In this document: positions 34,627-44,092 of the stretch, piece after piece | Layout of the letters: the number at the start of each line of letters is the position of its first letter | Numbering within the stretch: the stretch's first letter is position 1 | DNA from: Bdellovibrio bacteriovorus | Lineage (GTDB): Bacteria; Bdellovibrionota; Bdellovibrionia; Bdellovibrionales; Bdellovibrionaceae | DNA: 64,000 nt | NCBI RefSeq assembly: GCF_025558485.1 | Contig: NZ_CP102930.1 | Span: 806,001 to 870,000, forward strand | Reading direction: 5' to 3' | Translations under genes and position numbers: made by a program | Notes under the pieces: generated by a model | Told to the model about the DNA's origin: nothing | The model's database searches: none | What the model saw: the letters and a program-made list of their open reading frames with translations, nothing else

Positions 34627-36651
34627 TTACTTAACCAGCACTGACACTTCGCCCAGCTTTTTTTCCCCCTCAAAAAGGGAAAAACGATGGCGGCCCACGG
34701 AAGGCGACCACAGATAGGAATCGGTCGCCTTTATCTTTTCATTTTCATTAATCTGCCAGTACAAATCACGGTGCTGAGAATTTTCAACCAGCAAAGGCAT
34801 TTTCTGATTTGCTGCCGGAATTCCAGGGTCTAAAGCCAGAATCATTCCATCCTGTGGATATAAAATCCGTGCCCCTGGATAGGTTTGTGGCTTTGAAACA
34901 CTTGTGTGATTGCTTTCAGCCAGTTTGATTTCTTCCGAGGGATAGTGTTCCTGCAACCACATCATGGTTTTCTTCCAGATGGGAGCCGCCCCCGTAACAC
35001 CCATCACATTCCACATCGGTTCCCCGCCAAAGTTACCCACCCAAACGCCGACAGTGAAACGCTCGTTCATGCCAACACACCAGTTATCACGCATGTCTTT
35101 GCTGGTTCCCGTTTTCACGGCAGCCCCGGATAAAGCCAAAGCGGAATCAAGACCAAACCCCAAAGCCCGATTTTGATTTTCAGAAAGGATCTTACGCACT
35201 TCTTTGGCACTTTCAGGTGTAAACACAGATTGTGCGGAAGACAAAACTTCATCCGCCTGCCATTTCATTGGACCAAAATACCCATCACGCGCAAGACTGC
35301 GATATGCCAGAGTCAGATCTTCCAGGGTCACATCCGCCACACCCAGTGCCAAAGCCGGGCCGTAGTGCTCCGGGTCTTCCAGGTTTTTGAAGTTCAGATT
35401 CTTAAGCTTGCTCCAGAAGGAGTCATCATTCAGCAGTTTAAATACTTTCACCGCCGGGACATTCAACGAAGAACCCAGCGCGGTCTTCACCATCACCCAG
35501 CCATAAAACTGGCGATCATGGTTTTGCGGCTTATAAACACCGCGATCAAAAACAATGTCCACTGCGGAATCCTCGATCCACGATTCGGCATGCAGCAGAT
35601 TCTTTTCAAAGGCTGTGGCATACAAAAAAGGCTTCAAAGTAGAGCCGGCCTGTCGCAAAGCCTGCACCCCATCCACATACGGCGCTGACGAAAGATCCCC
35701 ACCGGAACCACCCACGTAAGCCCAGACTTCACCCGTGGCATTTTCAATCACCAGAACGGCGGCATCGTTCACGTTCTGCTCTTTGAGCTTTCGGATCTGC
35801 CCCGTAATCTGTTCCTGAATATAGTTTTGCAGTTCCCTATCCAGCGTTGTCTGCACAAGACCCCGCTGTCCTTCGCGGGAAATCCTTTGCGCCAAATGCA
35901 GAGCCTCATTGCTGGTGTTCATTTTTAAATTATTTGCATGACGAATGCGCGATTCAAAGGCCGCACATAAATCCGGTGCCTGCCAGCAGGCCCGCTGTGC
36001 CCACTGCTTGGCATCCGCATTCGGGGAGCGAATTAGAACCGCCAACAGAGTTGCATCCAGCCTTGAAACATCCCTAGGGGTCTGACCGTACATATTCCAA
36101 ACCGCCGCACTGACCCCACGGGCTTCCCCACGAAAGCCGACTAAATTTAAGTACGCCTCCAGAATTTGTTCTTTGCTCCAGCGGCTTTCCAGAAACGATA
36201 CCGCCACAATCTGCCGGATTTTTCCAGAAACTCCCTGCCACAGGTCCTTGCGTGGATGCAACAGTTTAAGCAGCTGCATGGAAATCGTACTGCCACCACG
36301 AGATGAATCCTTAAAGCTGCGCTGATAAGCCGAAGCAGCCAGAGCTTTCCAGTCCACCCCATGATGGCTTTGGAAATTTCTGTCTTCCGAAAGCAGCACC
36401 GCTGAAATCAATTCCGGTGAAATATCCTTATACTTCACCCAAAGAAAAGACCGCTTGGACATATCCTGTCGCCATTGCTGCAATGGCTGACCTTTACGAT
36501 CCACAAGGAAAAGATCCGAACTCTTATAAGAAGCCTCCACTTTTACAAAGTCCGGCACATCAGGTGCCGTATTGACATAATACCCCAGCCCTGTGGCAAG
36601 CCCCACAGCGCAAGTTCCGGCGACAATACACGCAATCAGTTTCTTCTTCAC
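34627..36651 (-). CDS. pbpC: Penicillin-binding protein 1C
   Basis: A 674-residue bifunctional peptidoglycan synthase anchored by one N-terminal helix (KKLIACIVAGTCAVGLATGLGYYV). Glycosyltransferase GT51 motifs SEDRNFQSHHGVDWKA and GGSTISMQLLKLLHP; transpeptidase motifs STLK (in QAGSTLKPF), SLN (SSLNVPA) and KTGTS; C-terminal BiPBP_C domain. GTG 36651 is chosen because it overlaps the alpha-2-macroglobulin stop (GTGA). This alpha-2-macroglobulin/PbpC pair is a classical operon in Gram-negative bacteria, thought to defend the periplasm and repair wall. Confidence 0.93.
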   Translation of the reverse strand: MKKKLIACIVAGTCAVGLATGLGYYVNTAPDVPDFVKVEASYKSSDLFLVDRKGQPLQQWRQDMSKRSFLWVKYKDISPELISAVLLSEDRNFQSHHGVDWKALAASAYQRSFKDSSRGGSTISMQLLKLLHPRKDLWQGVSGKIRQIVAVSFLESRWSKEQILEAYLNLVGFRGEARGVSAAVWNMYGQTPRDVSRLDATLLAVLIRSPNADAKQWAQRACWQAPDLCAAFESRIRHANNLKMNTSNEALHLAQRISREGQRGLVQTTLDRELQNYIQEQITGQIRKLKEQNVNDAAVLVIENATGEVWAYVGGSGGDLSSAPYVDGVQALRQAGSTLKPFLYATAFEKNLLHAESWIEDSAVDIVFDRGVYKPQNHDRQFYGWVMVKTALGSSLNVPAVKVFKLLNDDSFWSKLKNLNFKNLEDPEHYGPALALGVADVTLEDLTLAYRSLARDGYFGPMKWQADEVLSSAQSVFTPESAKEVRKILSENQNRALGFGLDSALALSGAAVKTGTSKDMRDNWCVGMNERFTVGVWVGNFGGEPMWNVMGVTGAAPIWKKTMMWLQEHYPSEEIKLAESNHTSVSKPQTYPGARILYPQDGMILALDPGIPAANQKMPLLVENSQHRDLYWQINENEKIKATDSYLWSPSVGRHRFSLFEGEKKLGEVSVLVK

Positions 36652-39600
36652 TCTTGAACCTTCCACACTGATTCCGGCAACTCTGCAAACAGATCCGGAC
36701 TGTACATGGCTTCAATTCGTGTGACCGGAAGCTGATAAGTTCCAACCTGATTAAAGCGCAAGGTATATTCAATCACCTGTTCCTCCTGAGGGAACCAGGA
36801 ATGATAGAAACGAACCAGTTCCGGCCTTCTTTCAACAGAAGTCGCATATGATGTCTGTAAAATACTGGCGCCCGTCGGAATTGGGTCTTCCACCACCACC
36901 CAGGTTTGCGCAGCTTTGGCTCTGATCTTCAGCTGAACTTTGGCAGTATCACCAACACTCCACACACCTTTCTTTTTCTGTTCGATGGCCATAATGGTCT
37001 TTTCCACATTAAAGCCTGCAAAAACCGGCTTGCTGACCGGAATCGCAGCTTTGGCAGAAACAGTAATCCACGGATTGCCGGCACCATTTTGTTCCAGTAT
37101 CAGATCGCCCGCTGAAGTCGTCCATGGCAGGTTTAGGATTCCATTTCCGCCTTTTACCCAGTTCCATGTCTGCGAGTTCTTATTTAAAGTCGCGGCAAAA
37201 GTACCTTTCACTTTTTCAGGATATATTTCCTGAAGCTTTCTCGCGGTTAAAGAGCCCCACGCATTGGCCGCTGTCAAACTCCAGGCCCCGTGATCCTGAC
37301 GAGCCAGAGCGCCCTGGAACAATCTTGGAGCATCCTGTTTCCACTGTGGCAAAGTCACCGTGGTCAGAATCAGTCTTAGGATGGAGCTTTCTGAATCTCG
37401 CATCAGCCACGGCATAGCTTCAAGACCCTCTTCCCTCAGTTGCAGTTTTTTAGCCGAGAAATAGAAACGATTTCTAAGCACAGGCTCGATTTCCGCCAGC
37501 TTCTTTTCCCGTCCAGGAAGATCCTTTTCCCACAGATGGATTTGGTACCATTCCACCAAACTGTACAAAGGCCATTGATTCGGCTGATAATCCACACCCG
37601 AAAGCAGATCCACGTTCAGGCGGCGATAGCGGGAAAGCGCTTCAAAAACAGAAATTTTCTTTAAAACTGTATCGGCGCGATTAAATTCCCCACCGTCATT
37701 CAGGCGCCCTTCGGCGAAGGCATTCATGGCATCCAGTAAACGCGCTTCATGATCATCGCTGAATGTAAATCCAGCTTCATGGGCCACACTTAGAATGTAC
37801 GCCGTTAAATTCACACTGCCTGGCGAATTTCCCGGGAAGTAACGAAGCAGTCCGTTGCTGTCGATATAGGCATCTAACTTTTCCTCCAGCTTCTGCCAGG
37901 ATTTCTTATCATTCAAAGACACCGTGCGGGACACTTGTTGTTCAAGGCAGGTGAACATGTAGTTCTTCCAGAAATCCTGAATCCCTGCGCTCGAAGCACC
38001 CAAGGAACTTGCAACTTCCACTTGAACCGAGCTTTTTGCCGGATCAGCCCCCTGAGGCTGCTGCAACGAAAGTTTCTTCAAATCCGGCCATGCTCCCCAT
38101 TGGCTTTGATAGATTCTTGCCACCCGCAAAGGCAGGATGGTTTGTACTTTCTTGATTTCATCCATCATCTGTCCTTGAGAATCTTTGGCGGTCAGAACGT
38201 AAGTCAAAGTCCCGGCCTCTGAAGCTTTGATATTCCAGAAGAGCTCTTTCGCTTCGCCCGGATTCAAACGCAGTTCCTGCGCTTTCAAACCCGCTTGTTG
38301 CGGTGTCACTGTCAGGGTCAGGTTCACACTTTGTGCTGATGACGAGGCATTGCGCACGGTAAAGCCCGCGCGGAAATCATCACCTTCGCGGACAACCGCA
38401 GAAAGCCCCGGCAGAATCATTAGATCCTGAGAGGATTGAATCGAGGTCCACCCTGTTCCAAACTGATCCTTACCCTGCAAAGCAATCGCCACAATCCTGA
38501 AGCTGGTGGTTGAATCATTCAGAGCCACATTCACTCTGGCTTCGCCCTGTGAATTAAGTTTTACAGAAGGATTCCAATACAACAGGGTATCAAACAGTTC
38601 CCGGCGCAAACCACCGCCCCCGTCACCACCAATCGGAAGAGCTTTCAGACCGAAGTGACGTTTCCCCACCACCTGAGTTTGTGAAGTGGCCGTTTGCACG
38701 GAATGAGGACGCAAGCGCATCATCGATGACAACAGATCCCACGAATCGTTATCACGCAAGGCCAGCAGACCTTCATCCACTGCCACCAGCGCCACCTCGG
38801 CCTGAGTGGCCGGACGTCCCAGATGATCTTTCACGCTAACAGTGACCTGCGCCTTCTGGCGGGCCTTATAAGTTTTCTTATCTGTCGCAACAGAAACTTT
38901 CAGCGTATTTTCTTTCCACCCCACTTTAATCTGGGCAAGCCCCAGTTTGTAAGCAGGTTTTGCCAAATCCACCAACGCCGTCGGTTTTGGATCAGCCAGA
39001 CGACCGCGTATGGCAAAAGCCGATACCACCACATTAGGCGCATATTCTTTTTTAATTGGAATCTTGATTGTTGGTTTTTCTCCGGACACGTCCAGTACTT
39101 CAGAAGACAGGATACCATCGCGTTCCACCGTCACCAAAACCTTGGCCTGTGGGAAAGGAGTGCGCAGTTGGAACTCTGCCACTTCGCCAGGTTCGTAGCT
39201 TTTCTTAAATGGAATCAAATCTGCACGATCATTGTCATCGGCCCCAAACCACTGAGTTTCACCACGTTTTAGAATCCACTGTGAAACATTGGCGTAACTG
39301 ACACGGCCTTGAGAGTCTTTGGTAGAAACCACCGCAATCACATTACCAGCCACCTGGGATTTTCCTCGACACAGGAACTGCCCTTTTGCATCGGTGGAGC
39401 CTTTGCACAGCTCTGCGACTTTCTTGTATTCCTGAAAGTCCTCGTAAGCATAGAATCCTCCGACCAGACGCTTTCGGTGTGAATAATATCTGCTGGTGAA
39501 AAGATCGACCTGCACGGATTGATTCTTCAGGGCTTTTTGCTGCAGATCCAAAGCCACCACGTCAAATTCGACGGAATCCTGTGTGGCGGACCAGCCACGG

Positions 39601-42104
39601 GCCTTAATCCCCAGAACCGTTGACGATGGCCACAAAGGGAATGTGCGGCTGACGCTTTGAATTTCTCCATTAGGGTCTTTAAATTCCACTTCCGCGCGCA
39701 GATTCTGAGGACCGGCCGCATACTTGACTCCGCTAACGGTTTCTTCAGCCACTCCCTGTTTATTCAGATGGAAATCCTTAACACCACTTTGGGGAATATA
39801 ACGATTGCTGTCACTTTCCCCATGACGGAACAAACCTTCTTTTACAGCCCCATTGGCAAAAGTGTAGTCACTGAAATCATCATCCTGCGGAGAGAAATAG
39901 CCGGGCTCCACGCTCCAGCGCATTTTAGCTGGTAAATCCCCTGTCGGGCCGCCAGAGAAGTACGTGCCGGAAACCTGCACGGGAATATCCTTTTGCAAGA
40001 CATACGAAGGCTGGCGACCATCGACACGAACCTGAATTAAAGGAACACGGAAACTTTCCACCGACACATCGCCCACGGAAATTTGCATCGCCGGTTTTTC
40101 ACGTTCCAAAGTCAGTGACCAGCTGCCAAGCTTCGCTCCAGCAGGAACAGCCCAACTGAACTGAGCCACCCCAGTTTTCTGATTCCACTTCAAGGGCAGC
40201 TTAAAGGACTGCAATCCAGAGGCATGGATCAGGGAAATTTTCGTCGGCCACTCTGTCGCAGAAGGAAGCCCCAGCCCGTCAGGAGTCGTTTTACGAAGTA
40301 CGATTTTAGCAGAAAGTTTTTCTTCAGGTTTTAAGAGTGTGCGGTCCAAAATGGCGTGTCCCAGAAAGGGGCTTTCACTGTCTCCGCCACGAATCTGGAA
40401 TCTCCAGGATTCAATTCCCTTATCCCAGGATGTGTGGGTGAAGCTGAAATCATCACCCTTTTCCGCCACAGCGAAAAACCCACTGTAAAAGCTGCCGGCT
40501 TCATCCCTTTTCCAGTCAGAAATTGGTTTTGCAAATTTGAACGAAGCCCAGCCTTTGGCATCTGTCGTCGCTATTGCCATGACATTTCCGGCGTTATCAA
40601 AGATCTGCACCTTTGCACCTGCCACCGTCTTTGCCGACTTTAGTTCTGTGACCCAGACCCAGGCTTCCTGTTGCGTGTATTTCACATGCACCGAAAGATT
40701 CGTCACCAGCCCGGCGGAACGCACATAAAATGGCTTCTTTTTATCCAGCAGACTTTCCCCCAACAGAGGGCTTTTCATTTCCACAACGTAAAAGCCGTTG
40801 CCTTTCAAGGGCACTCCGACCACTTCTGTTTCCGCGGGATTGGCCGGCTTTTTAATCTGGATCTTTTGTGATGGCTTGTTTTTCCATTTCAAAGGTTCTT
40901 CACCATAGGGACGTTGTTGCACTTCACTGAGCATCGTCATAATGGATTTAAAATCGGCCGCTTTAAACTGTCCTGTCCATCCGGCGAACTGCGTGTCCAC
41001 AGTCTTTTCCACACGGCGCAAAGTCACAGCCATGGCGGCATCCGGGCCCGCCTCGATCACACCAAAACTTGCGGCAAATTTTAACAAAGCTGGATCGTCA
41101 CCCGTTTTCACCTTTAAAGGGAACTGCGCCTGATTTGCAAGTAAACGGCCATCTTCATCTTTCAAGCCTTTGGGTATCACCACTGTGAATAAAGACTTTT
41201 GTGCAAAAGGTCCCTTGAACTCCAGATAGCTAATACGCTCCTTGGGGCTTTGATCATCCAAACCTGTGGGTTTGATAGTTTTCTTATCGGAAGTTTCAAT
41301 ATAAATTTGGCGGGCATCCTGCAAACTGATTGAGGAGCTAAAAGACAGACGCATCCCTAACAATGGCACGCAAGGCTTCCCCGCGCCTTCACGCTCACAG
41401 CCAAACTCGGCCTTGAAGGGTTCTCTTACCTGAAACTCAAAAGTTTCGTCTTCTTTTGAAGTGTGCCCCGATGGCGATTGAATCCACTTGGACCAAACCA
41501 GACTGATGCGACTGCCGGCGGGGAAAGGACGCTGCGATTTCAGGACAACATAGTCACCTTTGAATTCATCTTTTTCATACTGGTATTCGTTCTTGGCAGC
41601 CTGAAGAATTTTTTCGGCTTCTGCACCAGTCACTTCCACCACAGGCAAACGATCCCCCAGGCCTTCCGCTACAAAATACGCTTCCGTTTTCAGGGATTCT
41701 TTTTTAACTGGTGAATCCAGTACAATGACAAAGTTCTGTTCCGGTTCCATAGGGCGATACATCTGCGGGAAAATCTGTTTCACATGAGGTCCGCCGGTAT
41801 TAAAGCGATACTCTTGCCCATGCACAGTGACCACACAGGAAATGCCGCCCGCCAGAGGTTCTTTATAATCAAACACCCAGTTGCGCGTGTCGATCCAGCG
41901 CCCTTGCCCTTTTTTTAAGTCGAAGCAGGCACTTTGCGCAGGACTTGCCAAATTGAGCTCACCGAATTTAACCATCGGCTTGGCAAATTCGATACGAACC
42001 TGTTCTACAGACTTAACGTATCCTTGAGGTGTAAATGTGCTTACCTGAGTTTTTTCCTGAGCAAATCCCAAAGAGAAAAGAAGAGAGATAAAGACGTTGA
42101 ACAT
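36648..42104 (-). CDS. Bacterial alpha-2-macroglobulin with thioester motif
   Basis: An 1818-residue secreted protease inhibitor. Signal peptide MFNVFISLLFSLGFA followed by Gln, so it is a soluble or loosely held periplasmic protein, not the lipoprotein form of E. coli YfhM. MG-type domains fill the N-terminal half (QPSYVLQKDIPVQVSGTYF, SYEPGEVAEFQL); the complement-like thioester is intact at Cys1386 (FTCLEQQVSR), followed by terpenoid-like toroid repeats and a receptor-type C-terminal domain. It traps proteases by covalent bonding. Leader hairpin at 42106-42127 holds its ribosome binding site. Operon with pbpC. Confidence 0.95.
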   Translation of the reverse strand: MFNVFISLLFSLGFAQEKTQVSTFTPQGYVKSVEQVRIEFAKPMVKFGELNLASPAQSACFDLKKGQGRWIDTRNWVFDYKEPLAGGISCVVTVHGQEYRFNTGGPHVKQIFPQMYRPMEPEQNFVIVLDSPVKKESLKTEAYFVAEGLGDRLPVVEVTGAEAEKILQAAKNEYQYEKDEFKGDYVVLKSQRPFPAGSRISLVWSKWIQSPSGHTSKEDETFEFQVREPFKAEFGCEREGAGKPCVPLLGMRLSFSSSISLQDARQIYIETSDKKTIKPTGLDDQSPKERISYLEFKGPFAQKSLFTVVIPKGLKDEDGRLLANQAQFPLKVKTGDDPALLKFAASFGVIEAGPDAAMAVTLRRVEKTVDTQFAGWTGQFKAADFKSIMTMLSEVQQRPYGEEPLKWKNKPSQKIQIKKPANPAETEVVGVPLKGNGFYVVEMKSPLLGESLLDKKKPFYVRSAGLVTNLSVHVKYTQQEAWVWVTELKSAKTVAGAKVQIFDNAGNVMAIATTDAKGWASFKFAKPISDWKRDEAGSFYSGFFAVAEKGDDFSFTHTSWDKGIESWRFQIRGGDSESPFLGHAILDRTLLKPEEKLSAKIVLRKTTPDGLGLPSATEWPTKISLIHASGLQSFKLPLKWNQKTGVAQFSWAVPAGAKLGSWSLTLEREKPAMQISVGDVSVESFRVPLIQVRVDGRQPSYVLQKDIPVQVSGTYFSGGPTGDLPAKMRWSVEPGYFSPQDDDFSDYTFANGAVKEGLFRHGESDSNRYIPQSGVKDFHLNKQGVAEETVSGVKYAAGPQNLRAEVEFKDPNGEIQSVSRTFPLWPSSTVLGIKARGWSATQDSVEFDVVALDLQQKALKNQSVQVDLFTSRYYSHRKRLVGGFYAYEDFQEYKKVAELCKGSTDAKGQFLCRGKSQVAGNVIAVVSTKDSQGRVSYANVSQWILKRGETQWFGADDNDRADLIPFKKSYEPGEVAEFQLRTPFPQAKVLVTVERDGILSSEVLDVSGEKPTIKIPIKKEYAPNVVVSAFAIRGRLADPKPTALVDLAKPAYKLGLAQIKVGWKENTLKVSVATDKKTYKARQKAQVTVSVKDHLGRPATQAEVALVAVDEGLLALRDNDSWDLLSSMMRLRPHSVQTATSQTQVVGKRHFGLKALPIGGDGGGGLRRELFDTLLYWNPSVKLNSQGEARVNVALNDSTTSFRIVAIALQGKDQFGTGWTSIQSSQDLMILPGLSAVVREGDDFRAGFTVRNASSSAQSVNLTLTVTPQQAGLKAQELRLNPGEAKELFWNIKASEAGTLTYVLTAKDSQGQMMDEIKKVQTILPLRVARIYQSQWGAWPDLKKLSLQQPQGADPAKSSVQVEVASSLGASSAGIQDFWKNYMFTCLEQQVSRTVSLNDKKSWQKLEEKLDAYIDSNGLLRYFPGNSPGSVNLTAYILSVAHEAGFTFSDDHEARLLDAMNAFAEGRLNDGGEFNRADTVLKKISVFEALSRYRRLNVDLLSGVDYQPNQWPLYSLVEWYQIHLWEKDLPGREKKLAEIEPVLRNRFYFSAKKLQLREEGLEAMPWLMRDSESSILRLILTTVTLPQWKQDAPRLFQGALARQDHGAWSLTAANAWGSLTARKLQEIYPEKVKGTFAATLNKNSQTWNWVKGGNGILNLPWTTSAGDLILEQNGAGNPWITVSAKAAIPVSKPVFAGFNVEKTIMAIEQKKKGVWSVGDTAKVQLKIRAKAAQTWVVVEDPIPTGASILQTSYATSVERRPELVRFYHSWFPQEEQVIEYTLRFNQVGTYQLPVTRIEAMYSPDLFAELPESVWKVQE

Positions 42105-42105
42105 A

Positions 42106-42127
42106 AGAAGAACTCCTTCAGTCTTCT
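42106..42127 (-). promoter_or_regulatory. Leader hairpin around the A2M ribosome binding site
   Basis: On the minus strand AGAAGACT pairs with AGTTCTTCT (one bulged base); the loop GAAGG and the first bases of the 3' arm are the Shine-Dalgarno sequence GAAGGAG. The ATG follows at 42104, two bases after the stem. Confidence 0.5.
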
Positions 42128-42319
42128 AAGCTTGTCTGTGTGTCCCTAAATGGTCACTGGTTGATGCCCTATGACGATGCCCTCGAAGTGCAGTTCAGAT
42201 AAAAACTAGACCAGTCTGGACGCGCGACCTGAAGGTTTTCTCTATAGGGATCTTAGCTTTTATCTATTGGAGACGTTGCTTCAAAACATGAGATAATACA
42301 AAGAAGTAAAGGAGGCCTT

Positions 42320-42442
42320 ATGACGACTCTTGAAACCAGAGCCAGATTGGCTCCTAAAATCCGCTTGGGCCGCGTGGTCATCTACTTTTACCTGAGTGTT
42401 TTCATCCTGGTCGGTATTGTCGCTTATTTTGCGAATGGGTAA
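42320..42442 (+). CDS. Small single-helix membrane protein, 40 residues
   Basis: ATG 42320 follows a strong GGAGG five bases upstream. The product begins MTTLETRARLAPKIRLGRV and continues as a single hydrophobic helix (VIYFYLSVFILVGIVAYFA) to TAA at 42440. The positive-inside Arg/Lys before the helix and the strong ribosome binding site argue that it is real. A GATAAT box (42292-42297) could be its -10. No family is recognised; it lies 63 bases before sodC and may be in the same transcript. Confidence 0.6.
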   Translation: MTTLETRARLAPKIRLGRVVIYFYLSVFILVGIVAYFANG

Positions 42443-42505
42443 TGACATGGACAAGTTCTGATGAGTAAACTGTTTTGCATATAAATCACTGAAAGGGGAT
42501 CTCAT

Positions 42506-43069
42506 ATGAAAAACATGTTACTCATCGGGCTTGTATCTCTTTCCATGGCAGCTTGTGCGCAAAAGGAAAAAGCCGCCGAAACACATAACCACGATCATCA
42601 CAATCACGAAGCCGCAGCTCCTGCCCCGCAGAAAGCTCAGGCTGTTCTGAAAACTGTCAAAGGCTCCAAACTAAAAGGCATCATCCACTTTACTGAAGAA
42701 GGTGGAAAAATGAAAATCGAAACCATGATTGAAGGCATCAAGCCGGGACCTCACGGATTCCACATCCATGAAAATGGCGATTGCTCTGCGGCGGACTTTT
42801 CTTCAGCTGGCGGTCACTTCAATCCGTCCAAAGGCAATCACGCAGGTCACGATGTAACTGGCCGTCATGTGGGCGATCTGGGCAATCTGGTGGCAGACAA
42901 CAAAAGCAAGGCCAACACGACTTTGACAATCGAAGGCATGACCATGAAAGGTCCGGAAAGCATCATTGGTAAAGCTGTGGTCATTCACAAAGACAAAGAC
43001 GACTTGAAATCCCAGCCTGCGGGCAACTCCGGCGCACGCATCGCGTGTGGAGTGATCGAGGCTCTCTAG
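42506..43069 (+). CDS. sodC: Cu/Zn superoxide dismutase lipoprotein
   Basis: A 187-residue lipoprotein: lipobox MAAC (Cys17) then a His-rich segment (HNHDHHNHE) that may collect copper. Metal ligands are in GFHIHENGDCS, GGHFNPS and NHAGHDVTGRHVGDLG, with AVVIHKDKDD and the disulphide partner GARIACGVI at the C-terminus. It removes superoxide in the periplasm. The His-rich linker is unusual in length; terminator follows at once. Confidence 0.96.
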   Translation: MKNMLLIGLVSLSMAACAQKEKAAETHNHDHHNHEAAAPAPQKAQAVLKTVKGSKLKGIIHFTEEGGKMKIETMIEGIKPGPHGFHIHENGDCSAADFSSAGGHFNPSKGNHAGHDVTGRHVGDLGNLVADNKSKANTTLTIEGMTMKGPESIIGKAVVIHKDKDDLKSQPAGNSGARIACGVIEAL

Positions 43070-43090
43070 TTTTAGAGAACCTCTTAAAAA

Positions 43091-43120
43091 GGGTGAAGGC
43101 TTAAACAGCCTTCACCTTTT
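43091..43120. terminator. Bidirectional terminator shared by sodC and the FAH-family gene
   Basis: GGTGAAGGC (43092-43100) and GCCTTCACC (43108-43116) form a 9-bp stem, loop TTAAACA, with TTTT after it on plus and CTTTTTAA on minus. The stop codon of the convergent gene lies in the loop, and its last codons form one arm. Confidence 0.8.
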
Positions 43121-44081
43121 GGAAGATTCTTCCGAAGATACTTTCACCTTTTTCATTCAGCATCTGCATCTCGACCGTATCACCGGACTTCATAAACGGA
43201 GTTTTAATAGCTCCTGCTTCAATCTGTTCGATCATGCGTTTTTCTGCCAGACAACTTGAACCATTCCCGTGTTCTTCATTGGAAACCGTGCCACTGCCAA
43301 TTACTGTGCCTGCCGCCAGATTACGGGTTTTTGCCGCATGGGCAATCAACTGGCCGAAATGGAAGTGCATTGCACCGGCGTTGGCTTTACCGAAGAATTC
43401 CCCGTTATATTTTACATGTAACGGAAGATGGATGCGACCGTCTTTCAAAGCAGCACCCAGTTCATCCGCCGTCACCGCAAACGGAGACAACGCTGATGCC
43501 GGCTTACTTTGGAAGAAACCAAAGCCCTGCGCCAGTTCTTCAGGGATCAGACCGCGCAAAGACACGTCGTTAATCAGCACATACAAACGGATGTACTTCA
43601 AAGCCTCTTCCGGAGTGACACCCATTGGAACATTATCAGTGATAACGCCCACTTCACCCTCGAAATCCGTGCCGTGAGAAAAATCACGTTGTGGAATATC
43701 CTCTGTCGGAGCCAGGAACTGGCCACACTCGCCCTGATACATCAAAGGAACAGTCGCCAAAGTTTCCGGCAAAGCCGCCTTACGTGCCATGCGAACAAGT
43801 TTGATATGATAGATGAAGGCAGAGCCATCGGCAAAAAGCCACGTGCGGGGCAATGCGGAATGGAAGTCCTCTTCTTTCACAGCAAAAGCCCCGGAAGCTT
43901 TGCCTTCATTCAGGTCCGTATAGAGCTTCTGCAAAGCAGACTCTTTTTCAGACCATTTTTCCATCACCTCACGCAGACTGGCAGCAACATGAGTGGCCTT
44001 TACAGCCGTCTTAAGATCACGGCTGACCACGCACAATTGTCCATCTTTGCTTTCAGAAGATTTCAAGGAACCTAGTTTCAC
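43101..44081 (-). CDS. Fumarylacetoacetate hydrolase family protein
   Basis: A 326-residue FAH-superfamily hydrolase. Metal and catalytic residues are in DFEGEVGVITD, VSLRGLIPEE and GSGTVSNEEHGNGSSCLAE, with LFADGSAFIYHI upstream. The long form with an N-terminal SH3-like region (residues 1-90) fits fumarylacetoacetases of tyrosine breakdown. The start is GTG with AAGGA upstream. A maleylacetoacetate isomerase gene lies 1.5 kb away on the other strand, supporting the last steps of homogentisate degradation; the other enzymes are not in this window. Confidence 0.88.
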   Translation of the reverse strand: MKLGSLKSSESKDGQLCVVSRDLKTAVKATHVAASLREVMEKWSEKESALQKLYTDLNEGKASGAFAVKEEDFHSALPRTWLFADGSAFIYHIKLVRMARKAALPETLATVPLMYQGECGQFLAPTEDIPQRDFSHGTDFEGEVGVITDNVPMGVTPEEALKYIRLYVLINDVSLRGLIPEELAQGFGFFQSKPASALSPFAVTADELGAALKDGRIHLPLHVKYNGEFFGKANAGAMHFHFGQLIAHAAKTRNLAAGTVIGSGTVSNEEHGNGSSCLAEKRMIEQIEAGAIKTPFMKSGDTVEMQMLNEKGESIFGRIFQKVKAV

Positions 44082-44092
44082 GTCACAAATCC

